DNA of 64,000 bases from Rutidosis leptorrhynchoides (lineage: Eukaryota; Streptophyta; Magnoliopsida; Asterales; Asteraceae), in assembly GCF_046630445.1 (NCBI RefSeq), contig NC_092340.1, forward strand, positions 34,804,001 to 34,868,000. Direction: 5' to 3'. Within the stretch, counting starts at the first letter, position 1. Each line of letters begins with the position of its first letter. The notes below the pieces were generated by a model. That model worked only from the letters and a program-made list of their open reading frames with translations, did no database searches and was not told the origin of the DNA. This document shows positions 32,583 to 43,278 of this stretch, in pieces. The position numbers and the translations under genes were made by a program.

Positions 32583-34697
32583 CTAAGCAGGCTTCCAAGA
32601 AGACAATGCAGTTATAATGCGTCCTTTCCACCCTTGCAGCATCCAATGACCATCTTCATCGATCCCAAAATCATCATGATAACATGATTTTGCTCTCTCT
32701 TTAGCCATTTTCAAGATTTCTTGATTAAGTGGGACCTGGCGAAATCCAGCCCTTAAATTACGAACCTGCCATTGTTTGTACGTTTCAGGTCTCTCAATCC
32801 TTTCAGCACCTTCACAAGCAATGACATTCATTGCTTCTCGTCCCCATAAATGTTTTTCAAGCAGCAGCCTATCTGGACTCTCACGTGTTATATTTGCCTC
32901 AATCATATCAAACATAGATGAGAAGTAAAACAAAGCTTCCCTAAACCTAGTGATAAAGAACGGTGCATTGTAGGACCCATTAACAACACCTTGTATGAAC
33001 ATATGGGGCTCCATTTTCCTAATAAGGGTTAAAACTTTATTCCTTGGACTATCCACCACGACCGTTTCATCAAGCAAGTATCTAAACCTATACGCACAAT
33101 TCACGATCAACGTTTCATCACTATCAAGCTCAAGGTCCTTTAATGTAATCGTTTCCCACTTTTGAGCTATGGCTTTAAACTTAAACGGAACACCGAAAGT
33201 TTCAGCATAATTTGCTAAACGATAACCCGTCTCTTCAACTCTTTGAGACGGTTTAAAACCAGGGCAAGGATAGTCAATACCAGTGATTCGAAGTTCTGGT
33301 GGGCCACCGGGCCTTTTCGAGAGACGTTGAATGAAACAAGGCCATTGGAAGCCGTAAAGAATACCAAAATCTACTATATGTAACTTCTTCTTGTTCTGGG
33401 CAGTATGCAAAATAGTCTTGTTAGAGACAAAATTTGAAATTTTCATAAACGGGCAGCAACTAAGATACAAATGGTAAGCTTTCAGTACATCCACAGCCGA
33501 TATAGGCTTAGAAAGAAGCGCTTTGTATATTTCAGTACCCGAACCAGCCATTCGGGCTTCAAGCCCAGCCGAAAAGTAATGGGCCACTCGTTGCATTCCG
33601 TCACCTGTAGGTGAAGAATGTTCCCGTATCTGTTTCAGCATATCGTGCGCACTCCTTTGGTCATTAGCTGCAACCGCTTGTGCACAAAGGCTCAACATTG
33701 TTCTCAAATCCACAACATCATTTTTTACACCTTTTTTACCACGCCCTTTACCCGTTTTAGCCTTCGGTTGTACTCTACTTACACCATTAGGAACAAAATT
33801 ACCTTGAGGTAGATTTTTTCCACCGGCACAAAGCAACACGTCATCAAACATCTTCGACCTCACAGTTGGCTCTATGTAAACCGCAGACTGTTTACAAATC
33901 CTCCCATCTTCTACAGAATCTACGGAATAAGGATTCTTCTTCCCTCTAGATTCTTCTAGAACAAAATTATTTTCATGTTTCTTCTCAGACTTAACAACCA
34001 CCGTATTAGCCTCGTTAAACCTAAGTTGGTCCGATATACCTGATTCTCCTATGCCTTTTTGAAACTGGTTTGCAGGTACACTTTGAATACTCACAGGTGA
34101 ATCAGCAAAACAATCTATAACACAACTATTACTACTCGAAGAGTAATAAGATGACTGAGATCTGGACTGTGAGACAGAGACGCTTGGTACGATTAACGTA
34201 TCGTAATCAGTAACATCACAATTAAGATTTGTACCGTTTCCAAATGTGTTACAATCAAAATAATTGTAATTCCCTGCAGTATTCTCATCATTATCATTCA
34301 AAGGTACAGTAGGATGTGAGCCACAATAAGGAGGCTCATTTACCATAAGAGCGTCATAAAACGATTTTTCTGCAGCTTGTAGAGCAGCAGACTCATGAAG
34401 AATGCAAGTTTTTTCCTCAATATCTTCTTCCATTAACATCTGATTTATGTACTTAAAAACTACATCACTAAGATCTAAATCTTCATGATTTGAGCTAGTT
34501 GATGGACTAACTGTTTTAAGGCTCGAATCGGGTAACTCTGGAGTACGAGTTATCGCATTTCGATCTACAAACGTTTCGTTTAAATTCATGGCTTTAAGAA
34601 ACTTTGGATCTGATAAAGGCGGTGGAGATTCATTAAATTTTACAGCATTCATATTCAATACGCCATAATCCAGCTTCCATCTCCCATCCATGACCAT
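32583..34697 (-). CDS. GRAS-family transcription regulator, SCL14/SCL33 (LISCL) type
   Basis: Encodes 704 residues in one exon. The N-terminal 327 residues are poorly ordered and Ser/Asn-rich, with acidic parts that act as the activation region in this subfamily. A basic patch (KAKTGKGRGKKGVK) sits just before the GRAS domain at residues 328-704. Visible landmarks are leucine-rich region I (VVDLRTMLSLCAQAV), the VHIID-like core LHIVDFGI (about 439-446), a PFYRE-like region around 575-600 (FFITRFREALFYFSSMFD), and the SAW end with spaced Trp residues (W-LQGWKGR to SSWKPA). Relatives such as Arabidopsis SCL14 act in the nucleus with TGA factors on stress and detoxification genes; that role is inferred here. 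The length is typical. The start is the first in-frame ATG after the leader splice site; a second ATG follows at codon 3. The gene looks intact. Confidence 0.93.
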   Translation of the reverse strand: MVMDGRWKLDYGVLNMNAVKFNESPPPLSDPKFLKAMNLNETFVDRNAITRTPELPDSSLKTVSPSTSSNHEDLDLSDVVFKYINQMLMEEDIEEKTCILHESAALQAAEKSFYDALMVNEPPYCGSHPTVPLNDNDENTAGNYNYFDCNTFGNGTNLNCDVTDYDTLIVPSVSVSQSRSQSSYYSSSSNSCVIDCFADSPVSIQSVPANQFQKGIGESGISDQLRFNEANTVVVKSEKKHENNFVLEESRGKKNPYSVDSVEDGRICKQSAVYIEPTVRSKMFDDVLLCAGGKNLPQGNFVPNGVSRVQPKAKTGKGRGKKGVKNDVVDLRTMLSLCAQAVAANDQRSAHDMLKQIREHSSPTGDGMQRVAHYFSAGLEARMAGSGTEIYKALLSKPISAVDVLKAYHLYLSCCPFMKISNFVSNKTILHTAQNKKKLHIVDFGILYGFQWPCFIQRLSKRPGGPPELRITGIDYPCPGFKPSQRVEETGYRLANYAETFGVPFKFKAIAQKWETITLKDLELDSDETLIVNCAYRFRYLLDETVVVDSPRNKVLTLIRKMEPHMFIQGVVNGSYNAPFFITRFREALFYFSSMFDMIEANITRESPDRLLLEKHLWGREAMNVIACEGAERIERPETYKQWQVRNLRAGFRQVPLNQEILKMAKERAKSCYHDDFGIDEDGHWMLQGWKGRIITALSSWKPA

Positions 34698-34701
34698 CTA
34701 T

Positions 34702-35144
34702 CTACATAAAAATAAATAAAAATAAAAAGGTTTGAAAAAATGGTGTACATCTAATTTCGACAACATTCAAATCAATAATTACGTGCTCTGAATACAGATA
34801 AGTATCTATTTTACATATAATAGACTGCTAACAGAATTTATACATGATTGGAAGCAATTGAAACGTAATTAGGTATCCTAATTAGGCTATTTAGCAGTAG
34901 TTTAAAAAATTACACGCAGTCAAGTAGTAGATATGAAGTATGAACACAGTTGACAACAATAAAAAGGAAACTTCTAACAAATTCAAGTCAATAAGTAACA
35001 ATAAAAGAGCTGAGTGGTAGTCTGCAAAAGCAAGTATAAATATTCCATAAACAGTAATTATTGTTGAATATAATCATCATTCATTATATATATATATATA
35101 TAATTAGATGTGAAGATAGATAAGTTGGAAAGGAAGGGGTGTAC
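34702..35144 (-). other. Intron in the 5' UTR of the GRAS gene
   Basis: The donor is TTTCTCAG followed by GTACACC (exon ends at 35145). The acceptor is TTTATGTAG (exon resumes at 34701), four bases before the ATG. The intron is 443 bp. A leader intron is common in LISCL genes. Confidence 0.65.
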
Positions 35145-35250
35145 CTGAGAAAAACCCTAGAAAATGAATGAAAAAGAGAGATTTGTGTGTAGAAATTGTT
35201 TTCAGAGAGACTATGACCAGAAAATAAGGGTGTTGACATTTATAAAGGTA
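35145..35250 (-). promoter_or_regulatory. Leader exon and TATA box of the GRAS gene
   Basis: TTTATAAAT on the minus strand (35238-35246) would place transcription start near 35210. The leader from there to 35145 is pyrimidine- and A-rich and contains an AAACCCTAG-type telo-box-like motif near 35155. Confidence 0.55.
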
Positions 35251-35420
35251 CTGGAGGAAAAATCTTGACCGTTCATTTTACATAAAATAAGATAGAAATT
35301 AGAAATTAGAAATTAGAAATTAGAAATATTTATAAAATGGAGTTACAAAACTTAGTACTAGTACTAAAAATGCTACTAATAATACTATTACTTCATTTTA
35401 ATAAAAAGTAATATTATCGT
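35251..35420. other. Upstream sequence of the GRAS gene
   Basis: AT-rich, with a tandem 8-bp repeat (AGAAATTA, about five copies) at about 35293-35328. Confidence 0.5.
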
Positions 35421-35429
35421 CAATTTAAG

Positions 35430-36000
35430 GGTTTTTTTAGACCCGTCAATTGTGACCCATACACTCAAATTCGGGTCAAGTGGGTCAAGCTTTCAGATCA
35501 ATTGAGTCTTGAGAAAAATTAAGCCTAAAAATATAAATTAAAACTTAAAAAAAAGATCTAAATGTGTTTCTCTCCAACCTATTGAGTCCTATAAAAAAAC
35601 TGAAGGAATGGGTCTAATGAGTATCAACACTCAAAAATCAATAAATAGAAATGGGTCAAATGGGTTTTGTGAACGGGTCAAATGGGTCGAGCACAAAAAA
35701 TTTCATCCGTCAAAGTTTATGAAAGCATTTATGGTTATATCATTTATTATGTTTATTAATAGTTCTTACGTATACATAATAAATAATAATAACTAAAATA
35801 ATGTAATAAATGTAAAAAAAGCTATGTAACCCATTTGACCCATTTGACCCAACTGACCTGTGACCCGTTTCGACCCGTTACCCAACCTGACCCATTTTGA
35901 CTCGTTTAAAAAATTAACCCGTTTGACCTATGACCCATTTCAACCCAAAACCATATTGACCCGTTATCGAAACCGACCCAACCTGACCCGTTTGCCAGGC
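35430..36000. mobile_element. Fold-back (MITE-like) repeat built of GGGTCAAATGGGTC motifs
   Basis: The left part (35445-35700) carries repeated GGGTCAA, GGGTCAAATGGGT and GAACGGGTC phrases. The right part (35825-36000) carries the complements (ACCCATTTGACCCATTTGACC, GACCCGTTTCGACCCGTT). The two halves can pair around an AT-rich centre. No transposase is present. It probably represents a non-autonomous DNA element; exact ends and target duplication were not found. Confidence 0.5.
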
Positions 36001-36334
36001 ATAGGTTTTTTTAATTTATTTTGTATATATATCATTTGGGAAAATTGCAATATTATAAAACTAAATCACATGATTATAAATAACGATGAATCAAACGCTT
36101 GAAGCGCGGCAACTGGCTAGTTGCGACTATCATGTTACTATGTTACCGAGAAAAAATACGGTGTATACAGCATCAAAATTCAGTTTCTATAGCAATCACC
36201 TTCATGTCTTATCTCATAAAATGTATATATTTGTGAAAATAATGTCTATAAATCTATTTATTTTATATTTTATATTTATATAAAAATAACAGAAGAGGAA
36301 AAGATTAACATGTTGATCCCAGACCCACGTCCTT

Positions 36335-36385
36335 GAAATAATAGGCAATGGTTCGAATCGAAATAATAGGCAATGGTTCGAATCC
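36335..36385. repeat. 25-bp tandem duplication containing a tRNA B-box-like sequence
   Basis: A 25-bp unit (GAAATAATAGGCAATGG, then TTCGAATC) occurs twice in tandem directly before the LINE poly-T at 36386. The second copy ends in GGTTCGAATCC, a perfect RNA polymerase III B box. Confidence 0.7.
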
Positions 36386-37735
36386 TTTTTTTTTTTTTTT
36401 TTTGAAAAGCAAGAATATATATCATTAATAAAAAATGGATTTACAAGGCCCTATACATATCTATACATTGATGAAACGGAAATACAAAAAGGAGGCTAAA
36501 AAAATCGCGGGAACCAACGAATACCAAAAAAACTAAAGAGGGAATAAGAACTTGAAAGAAACAAGCCGGACTAGAGAGGATAACAGTGACGATCTAGCGC
36601 CAACAAAGTTACACAAACTAGCCCGATTAATCAAACCCTCAATAGAAGAAATGGAATCCGTGGGTTACTCGTAAGTGTTATTAGAAGTTTAGCCAATCCC
36701 GACACGTTGGGGAGAATCTGCAACAAAGAAGGTAGGATTTATGAGCCATTGATGCCACTCGATTAATTTCTTTTTACGTGATCTTTTAGAAATCCAACTA
36801 TAACTTTGGGTTTGTATTTCGGAAAGAATCGAGCCAGGGGACCACGTTTTTTTGGAAAAAACTTTCTGGTTCCTATTTTTCCAAATTATGTAGCAAGATA
36901 TCCATTTGGTTGCTTGCCATAGTGTAGAGCCGAAATTGTTGAGAGCGAACGGTTGATTATTGATAATGGCGTCGTTAAGATTGGAGATTAGAGAGACATC
37001 TTGGGCCCACCAATCAAGAACAAGTTTTCATATGAGTGCCGTTTTGGGGCAAGAAATGAGGATATGTTCGGTGGTTTCGATATCCAATTCACATAAAGGG
37101 CAAAAAGTGGAATCAAGATCAATGCCCCTTTTGTCAATTTCGAATCGTACCGGGATCTTTTTTTGAATTGCTCGCCAGATGAATATATATACTTTTTGTG
37201 GAAGGAGTTTGTTACGGGGGATCGATAAAATTAAAGCGTTACTCCCTAACTTTAGAGAGTTGATCAAAAGTGTCAAAGATTTGGTGTTGAAAATTCCTGT
37301 GGGGTCTAGATTGTATTTCCAGGAGTCTTGTCTGTCGGATAAAGTTACGGAAGATATAATGTTGTTTAATTCCATGAGGTCGTTTGTAGCACGACCAGAA
37401 GGAGGCCTTGACCAATACCAATTACCAAATGAGGATCCGTTGCAATGTATAATTCTTTCAGCAATTGAAACATCTTTATTTGTCTCAAGCATGTATAATC
37501 TGCGAAAAAGTGTGCAAAATCGTTCCGAACCGAACCATGTGTCATTCCAAAAATTGATGGAGGCGCCATTCCCGAGACATTTTGTGATGGATGAGGAGAA
37601 TGAAGCACCTGTGCTGTCTGCAATTTTTCCAGCTTTAATAATTTCTTTCCAAACCGTGCGACCTGAAATATTCCAGAATGAAAGATTTTTCTCAAGAATT
37701 CTGTCGGGATGATACGGTGCACGTCGGGTATCTAA
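36386..37735 (-). mobile_element. 5'-truncated L1-type LINE
   Basis: The minus-strand LINE ends in a poly-A tail (T run 36386-36403). Coding sequence from about 37735 down to 37028 covers the end of the reverse transcriptase region and the zf-RVT domain (PQKVYIFIWRA, PVRFEIDKRGI, CPLC). It is followed by the usual 3' tail. The 5' end is truncated, as is common after incomplete reverse transcription. No target duplication was recognised. Confidence 0.8.
37028..37722 (-). pseudogene. LINE ORF2 C-terminal fragment
   Basis: The minus frame contains NDTW-like, WYWSRPPSGR and the zf-RVT block PQKVYIFIWRAIQKKIPVRF, with CPLCELDIETTEH as zinc ligands. A stop near 37028 cuts the C-terminal tail short relative to the LINE at 23931. 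It has no promoter or start of its own. Confidence 0.8.
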
Positions 37736-37739
37736 TACG

Positions 37740-38237
37740 ACGATAGTTTGTGAAGAGTTCTATCCTAACGCGTGTGTGAGTGACAAATGAATACATTCGA
37801 TATAGATATCGTCGTTTAAAAAAAGAATAAGCACACTTACTATTTTCTAAACAATGTTGTAGGTAGTTGAGGTTCTTTCAAAATACTCGATTTTGAGTCG
37901 TAAAAAACCTTGTTTGAATAGACTTTAAATGACCTTGAACCAAAAGTTAAACATATTTTTGGATTTGTTTAATAAATGAACTCGAGCTACAACTTCTTAA
38001 ATCAGTTTTGAATAAATTCGCGAGCTTAAAGCATCATTTGATTTATGTACATTACTGTTTTTTTATTTAAAGACCTTATGTACATTACTGTATTTTTTTA
38101 CTTTAAAATGATAGAATATAGAATTATGATTATGATTATATATAATAATATATGGAGTAAGTATTATGAATATGTCATATGAAATACTTTTAAAATTATT
38201 ATAACAGTAAATCATATTATATTAGTTACAAATTACA

Positions 38238-38239
<2 letters not shown>
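37740..38239. other. Unclassified AT-rich intergenic sequence
   Basis: Nothing recognisable except a 17-bp direct repeat around TTATGTACATTACTGT near 38042 and 38079. Confidence 0.4.

Positions 38240-38329
<90 letters not shown>
38240..38329. repeat. (TA)n microsatellite
   Basis: About 45 TA units, ending directly at the MITE-like sequence. Confidence 0.95.
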
Positions 38330-38331
<2 letters not shown>

Positions 38332-38500
38332 CCTCGGTCTTAAAGAAACATCTTCGTTAATATTTTTTGTTTATTCAAAAATATTGTTATTTACTTTATA
38401 ATAACATTAAATAAAAGAAAATTTAGATATTATACTAATATATTTTATATTCAATAAAAACTCAAATATGAAACTTTTTATGGGACGATTAGAGTAATTT
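38328..38500. mobile_element. Degenerate Stowaway-like MITE candidate
   Basis: The left end TTCCCTCGGTCTTAAAGAA resembles the CTCCCTCCGTC terminus of mariner-derived Stowaway MITEs. The right end ATGGGACGATTAGAGTAA is a diverged complement. The length of about 170 bp fits. The adjacent TA run hides the TA target duplication. Confidence 0.45.
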
Positions 38501-38995
38501 GTTATAACAAAATGAATAAACTTTAACGACCATGCATTAATGTAACTTTACCGATTGTATATTAGCTTATGGCTCCAGTTCGGATACTCGAATCATCAGA
38601 AAGCACTTATTATTAAATAAATAAATACTGTAAATAGATTTATAATATTATACTCTTCTAACAGTGACGAGTGACGACCTAATTAAATTACATAGATGTT
38701 AATATAGAATAGATTAGAATTGCAGTACTAGAATATTGATTGTATTGCACGATTTATGAATTTGCTTAAATGTATGATTGGATCTCAAATGCAAATGGGG
38801 AGTAGAGAGGTAAATATATTATGCTTTCATGTTTTCAAGATTTTATTTATGTCGTTATATGATTAACTTTATTCTTTCTATAATGATTCTGTGTTATTTT
38901 TATCTTTTTTTTTTTTATTTCGTTCAATAAAAATTGCTTCCAAATATTTTTATATCACCAATTTTTAAACTAGCTATACTTAACATTAGATATAA

Positions 38996-39388
38996 TGTAG
39001 GGCAATATTAGTTCACAGTAATTGAACTATGAACACCAGACTCTCAATTAAACAATAAATAAGAATTATTAGTGCAAGAATTGAGAGAACACGATAATGA
39101 AATATATAATTGATAATGTAGATCGTGCAAAAGATACAAGTTCAAAGCAAACCATACAACCCTATTTATACAGATAAACACCAAATCTAAAGATTTGGTT
39201 TCCAAAACAACTTTGCTATAAATAAGGTAAAGATAAACTTAAAAACTAAACTAATATGCAAATAACTCTAAAGTTAATCTTCTGGAGATAAAACAGAATC
39301 AAAACAAATCTTCTTAAACTTTAAACATATCTCCGGAATATTCCTTAGTTTAGGCATCAAGAAATCTCAAACCGTTGACTTCAGTAAA
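38996..39388 (-). repeat. Sirevirus 3' LTR, outer part
   Basis: Continues the LTR start at 54970-54886 across the Athila insertion; together about 473 bp, TG to CA. On the minus strand it contains a TATAAATAGG box (about 39172). The end CCTACA is at 38996. The flanking TATAA (38991-38995) would be the target duplication if the same bases flank the 5' LTR outside the window. Confidence 0.8.
39384..39388. repeat. Target-site duplication GTAAA, Athila left
   Basis: GTAAA directly before the 5' LTR and again at 54886-54890 after the 3' LTR. Confidence 0.95.
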
Positions 39389-41079
39389 TGATATTGCTCA
39401 ATAACATCATATATATCTATCGCAATATCGTGTAAAATGCTCTAGAATCGAGGATAATGAAGGCGTTTCTACAAGTGATAATCCAAGATGCGCAAATTTG
39501 TATCGGAAGAGTGATTTACAAAGAGTTTTGATGATTTATGACATTGGTTGATCCCGATACGACTTAAGGTCTATTTAGTGCTCTAAAATGGTAAAACAAA
39601 GCTTCCAAGGTGTTAGGCTTCGTCCAAATAAAAGAGGATTGAAAAGAAAGCGAAACAGTGGATTTCAGCATATCTGGACGCCGTCCGGGGTTATAGGACG
39701 CCGTCCAGCATCTTGAAACAGGACGCCGTCCTGGATTTGAAGACGCCGTCTAGCTCTTAAGGACGGGACGCCGTCCAGCCTTTTTGGACGCCGTCCCGTA
39801 GTAGGTTTCAGCCGACTTTTGTGCTTTTTACCTACTTTCTCCACTTTAAAACTACTGTTTTGTGGGACTGTTTCATAACTTACGAACCAGAGAGTACAGA
39901 GACGATTTTTAGGAGCAAAATTGGAGAACTCCAAGCTCTTGGAAGAGGCTCAACATCAAGACATCAAAGATCAAAACCTTCATCATCCAAGAACTCCTTG
40001 TTCTTGTAGGTTATTCATTGTTCTAAAACAATGATTTCAGTTGTTAATCTGATTGTTATGTTGTCTGTTACCATGATTGTTGGCTAGTTTCTATAATGTT
40101 TGTCTGGATTAATAACCAAGGTATTGGATGTAATCTTATTGATTGAATGTATTATGTGTGATAGATTAAAGCTTGAATTAAGAACCATGCTTATTGCTGT
40201 TAAAATCATTTGTATCTAGTTATTTGATATGTTGTTGATAAAGAGAACTCTTGTTGATGTATCATATTGATTTACAATCAACTTGTCTTAGATTGATTGT
40301 TTACTAAACCGGACCAAGGGGGTAAACTAGATTAAAATGGTTAAACAAAATAGGAATGAATTGTGTAGAGCGAACGCAAAGACAATTGTTATTCAAGTCT
40401 TTGATCTAGCTAATCAACTAGTCACAAACGAAAAGGTCTAAGTAATAGGGAACCCTCACTTAGTAATTCTAGTTTGAGTACTCGCTAAAGAGAACTCTTG
40501 GCGGGTCGATTTAGGTGATTAGCATGCTTATAATAGTTATTTGATTACAAATACAAGAACCATAGTGAAAAGGGAACCCTTGATCTTGTGATTGTGTTTG
40601 CGTGTTTATTCAAGAGAACTCTTAGTGAACCTATTAGATAACTTACACACATAATTATTCAATCAGGCCTTAATATCAAAACTTACATCCAATACCGAGG
40701 GTAAAATATCTAGATGAACATTTCATCTCTTTGATTTAAATCAAAACTATCTTACTTGCTTTCTTTGCATTTATTTTCATCTTATAAATTTAAAAGACCA
40801 AAAATATTGTTTTTACATTTAACCTTCTCTGATTTGGCTAAATCGTTAAATGGCCACCAAAACATAAAACTTGTACCTTTAAGTTTCATTTACTTAGTTA
40901 ATCATAATATAGTTTCTAATTCTAGTTTGGCTAATACAACTGTCCTTGGAACGATACACGGAACTAAACCAGTTACTATACTACTACACGATCGGGTACA
41001 CATAGTGTGTAGAAATCTTTAATCGGTATTTTTCCATATTATTTTATACGACAATTTATACGACACTTCTCGCACATCA
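39389..41079 (+). repeat. Athila 5' LTR
   Basis: 1691 bp, TGATATTGC to CGCACATCA. The near-palindrome array starts at 39676, 39696, 39721, 39741, 39766 and 39786, i.e. steps of 20, 25, 20, 25 and 20 bp. It lacks about 6 bp near 41000 relative to the 3' copy. Confidence 0.95.
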
Positions 41080-41085
41080 AGTTTT

Positions 41086-41103
41086 TGGCGCCGCTGCCGG
41101 GGA
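41086..41103 (+). promoter_or_regulatory. Athila primer binding site
   Basis: TGGCGCCGCTGCCGGGGA, six bases after the 5' LTR, is the primer site typical of Athila/Tat elements. It is reported to pair with tRNA-Asp. Confidence 0.85.
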
Positions 41104-41257
41104 CAGTTTTGTGTCAAAATAGAATTATTAACTGATTTGTGATTAAGTAGTTTCTTAATTATTTTAAATTTTTAATAGTCTTTGATTTTTAAACTTATAG
41201 AATCGGTATGTTTAATAGTTTTTGTTAGTTGTGTGATTGACAGTTTATAGGTCGCAT

Positions 41258-43275
41258 ATGCCACATACCCGAAGTTCAGAATCTCCATTACTTACACCGT
41301 TTACAGAACCTGATAGAAAGCTTGGTAGGATTTCAAAAGAAGTACTTGAAATTTTTGAATCTTCATCAAAGCAAGAAACCTTTGATTCAGAATCAAGTAC
41401 GACCAAGCCTCGATATTCAGACTTTGGTAAATCCGTTCAACCCCCAAATTTAGAAATGGAAGGAGAAAGACCGTTGGTACCACGACAATCAATGGCAGCA
41501 AAGATGAAAGCAACCCGGACCGGACAAGGTAGTGCTATTACTCCACCTACTGGTGAGGTAACTTTTGAAATAAAAGGACCTATTCTTCAAATGATTAATA
41601 ACAGGTGTCAATTTGGTGGTGGTCCGAATGAAGATGCAAACGAACATATTCGTCTCTTTCAAGAGATATGTCTTCTTTTTAAACTTAAACCAGAAACTGA
41701 CCAGGCCATATTATTAAGACTTTTCCCTTGGACACTCCAAGGGGAAGTACGAAGTTGGTTAGATTCATTGGCCGAGGCTACGATAGAAACGTGGGATGGT
41801 ATGTTGGAAAAATTTCTTAAGAAATATTTTCCAGCATCCAAGTCCGCGAGACTCCAACACGAAATTACCCAATTCTGTCAAAAGCCGATGGAAACCCTGT
41901 ACGAAGCATGGAATCGATTTTCCAAAATGCTAAGAGGTTGTCCAAACCATGGTTTGGATACCTTTCAAAAGGTCCAAATCTTTTACAAAGGTTGTGATGT
42001 AGCAACCCGAATTTCAATTGACCAAGCGGCCGGTGGTTCTCTTATGGACAAAACCGAGCAAGAGGCTTATGAAATAATCGAGAAGATAGCCGATTATTCT
42101 CATGAGTGGCATCAAGAACGCCCAATTACTCGTAATGCTCAAGTCCAAAGCGCCGGCGCCTATGATGACCTTAGTTCCCTAAGTGTTAAAATAGACGGTG
42201 TTGCTCGAACCATGGATAAAATCACCAAGGAAATTCATAGTATGAAAGTAGGTTGTGAATACTGTGGTGGTCTTCATTTAGGAAAAGATTGTGATGCCGG
42301 TTTAACAATGGCTCAAAAAGAAGAAGTGGCTTTCATAAGCCAAAGAAATAACAATCAATTTCAAGGAAGAGCCCAATTTAACCGGAACTTTAACAACCCC
42401 TACAACCCTCAAGGTCAAAATTCCAATTACCAACAAGGGTCAAGTAGTGGGTTCCAACAACAAACTCCGGGTTTTTATCAAAAACCCCAACAGGAAGAAA
42501 AAAGTCAAATTTGGAGAGTATGTTGGAAAAGTTGATTTCATCACAAACTCAGCTTGTCACAAATATAAACCAAACCAACGAGAAAAACGAACATGAGTTT
42601 CGAAATCAACAAGCCTCAATTCAGAATTTGGAGAAACAAATGAGTGGTTTAGCTAATTTACTTAGTGAGAGAAAACCAGGTAGTTTACCGGGCGATACAA
42701 ATAAGAACCCTCGAAATGAGCACGCCAATGTTATCACCACACGGAGTGGTTTAGCATACGATGCTCCAAAAATGCCCGAAAATTCTGATTTTAGTGTTCC
42801 GTTGAACCGAAATGATGAACCGGTTAAGGAGCCGGAAAAAGTGGTTGAAAAGGAAGAACGAGAAAAACTCGTAGTGAAACCATATCAACCACCGCTCCCA
42901 TACCCAAGAAAACAACAACAAGAAAGGCTAGAGGCCGAAAGGTCAAAATTCCTAGATATGTTTAAACAAATTAACATAAATATGCCTTTCATTGATGTAA
43001 TCTCAGGTATGCCCAAGTATGCTAAGTTCTTAAAAGACTTACTTACTAATCGGAAGAAAATGGAGGAACTTTCATCCGTCACCATGAATGCTAATTGTTC
43101 AGCAATTTTGATGAACAAAATACCAAAGAAATTAGCAGATCCTGGAAGTTTTACCATACCATGTCTCCTGGGAGATTTGGAATGCATTAAAGCATTAGCG
43201 GATTTAGGGGCTAGCATAAATTTAATGCCTTATTCATTATATGTTAAGCTAAACCCCGGGGTACTAAAACCAACC
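41258..43275 (+). pseudogene. Athila gag and start of protease, frameshifted
   Basis: The first part (41258 to about 42505) is a retrotransposon Gag protein. The capsid region lies at about residues 115-260 (LFPWTLQGEVRSWLDSL, then WDGMLEKFLKKYFP), with a short Cys/His segment near 42256-42290 (CEYCGGLHLGKDC). The frame shifts near 42505, within or just after an A run. The second part (42511-43275) has a charged linker and then the aspartic protease DLGASINLMP near 43200-43230, before the in-frame TGA at 43276. The natural ATG is taken as 41258 (PHTRSSES follows); the upstream TTG is not used. Confidence 0.85.
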
Positions 43276-43278
43276 TGA

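Noticed and set aside
41301-41513. Minus-strand ORFs opposite Athila gag and pol
   Set aside because: They are shadows of the plus-strand polyprotein.
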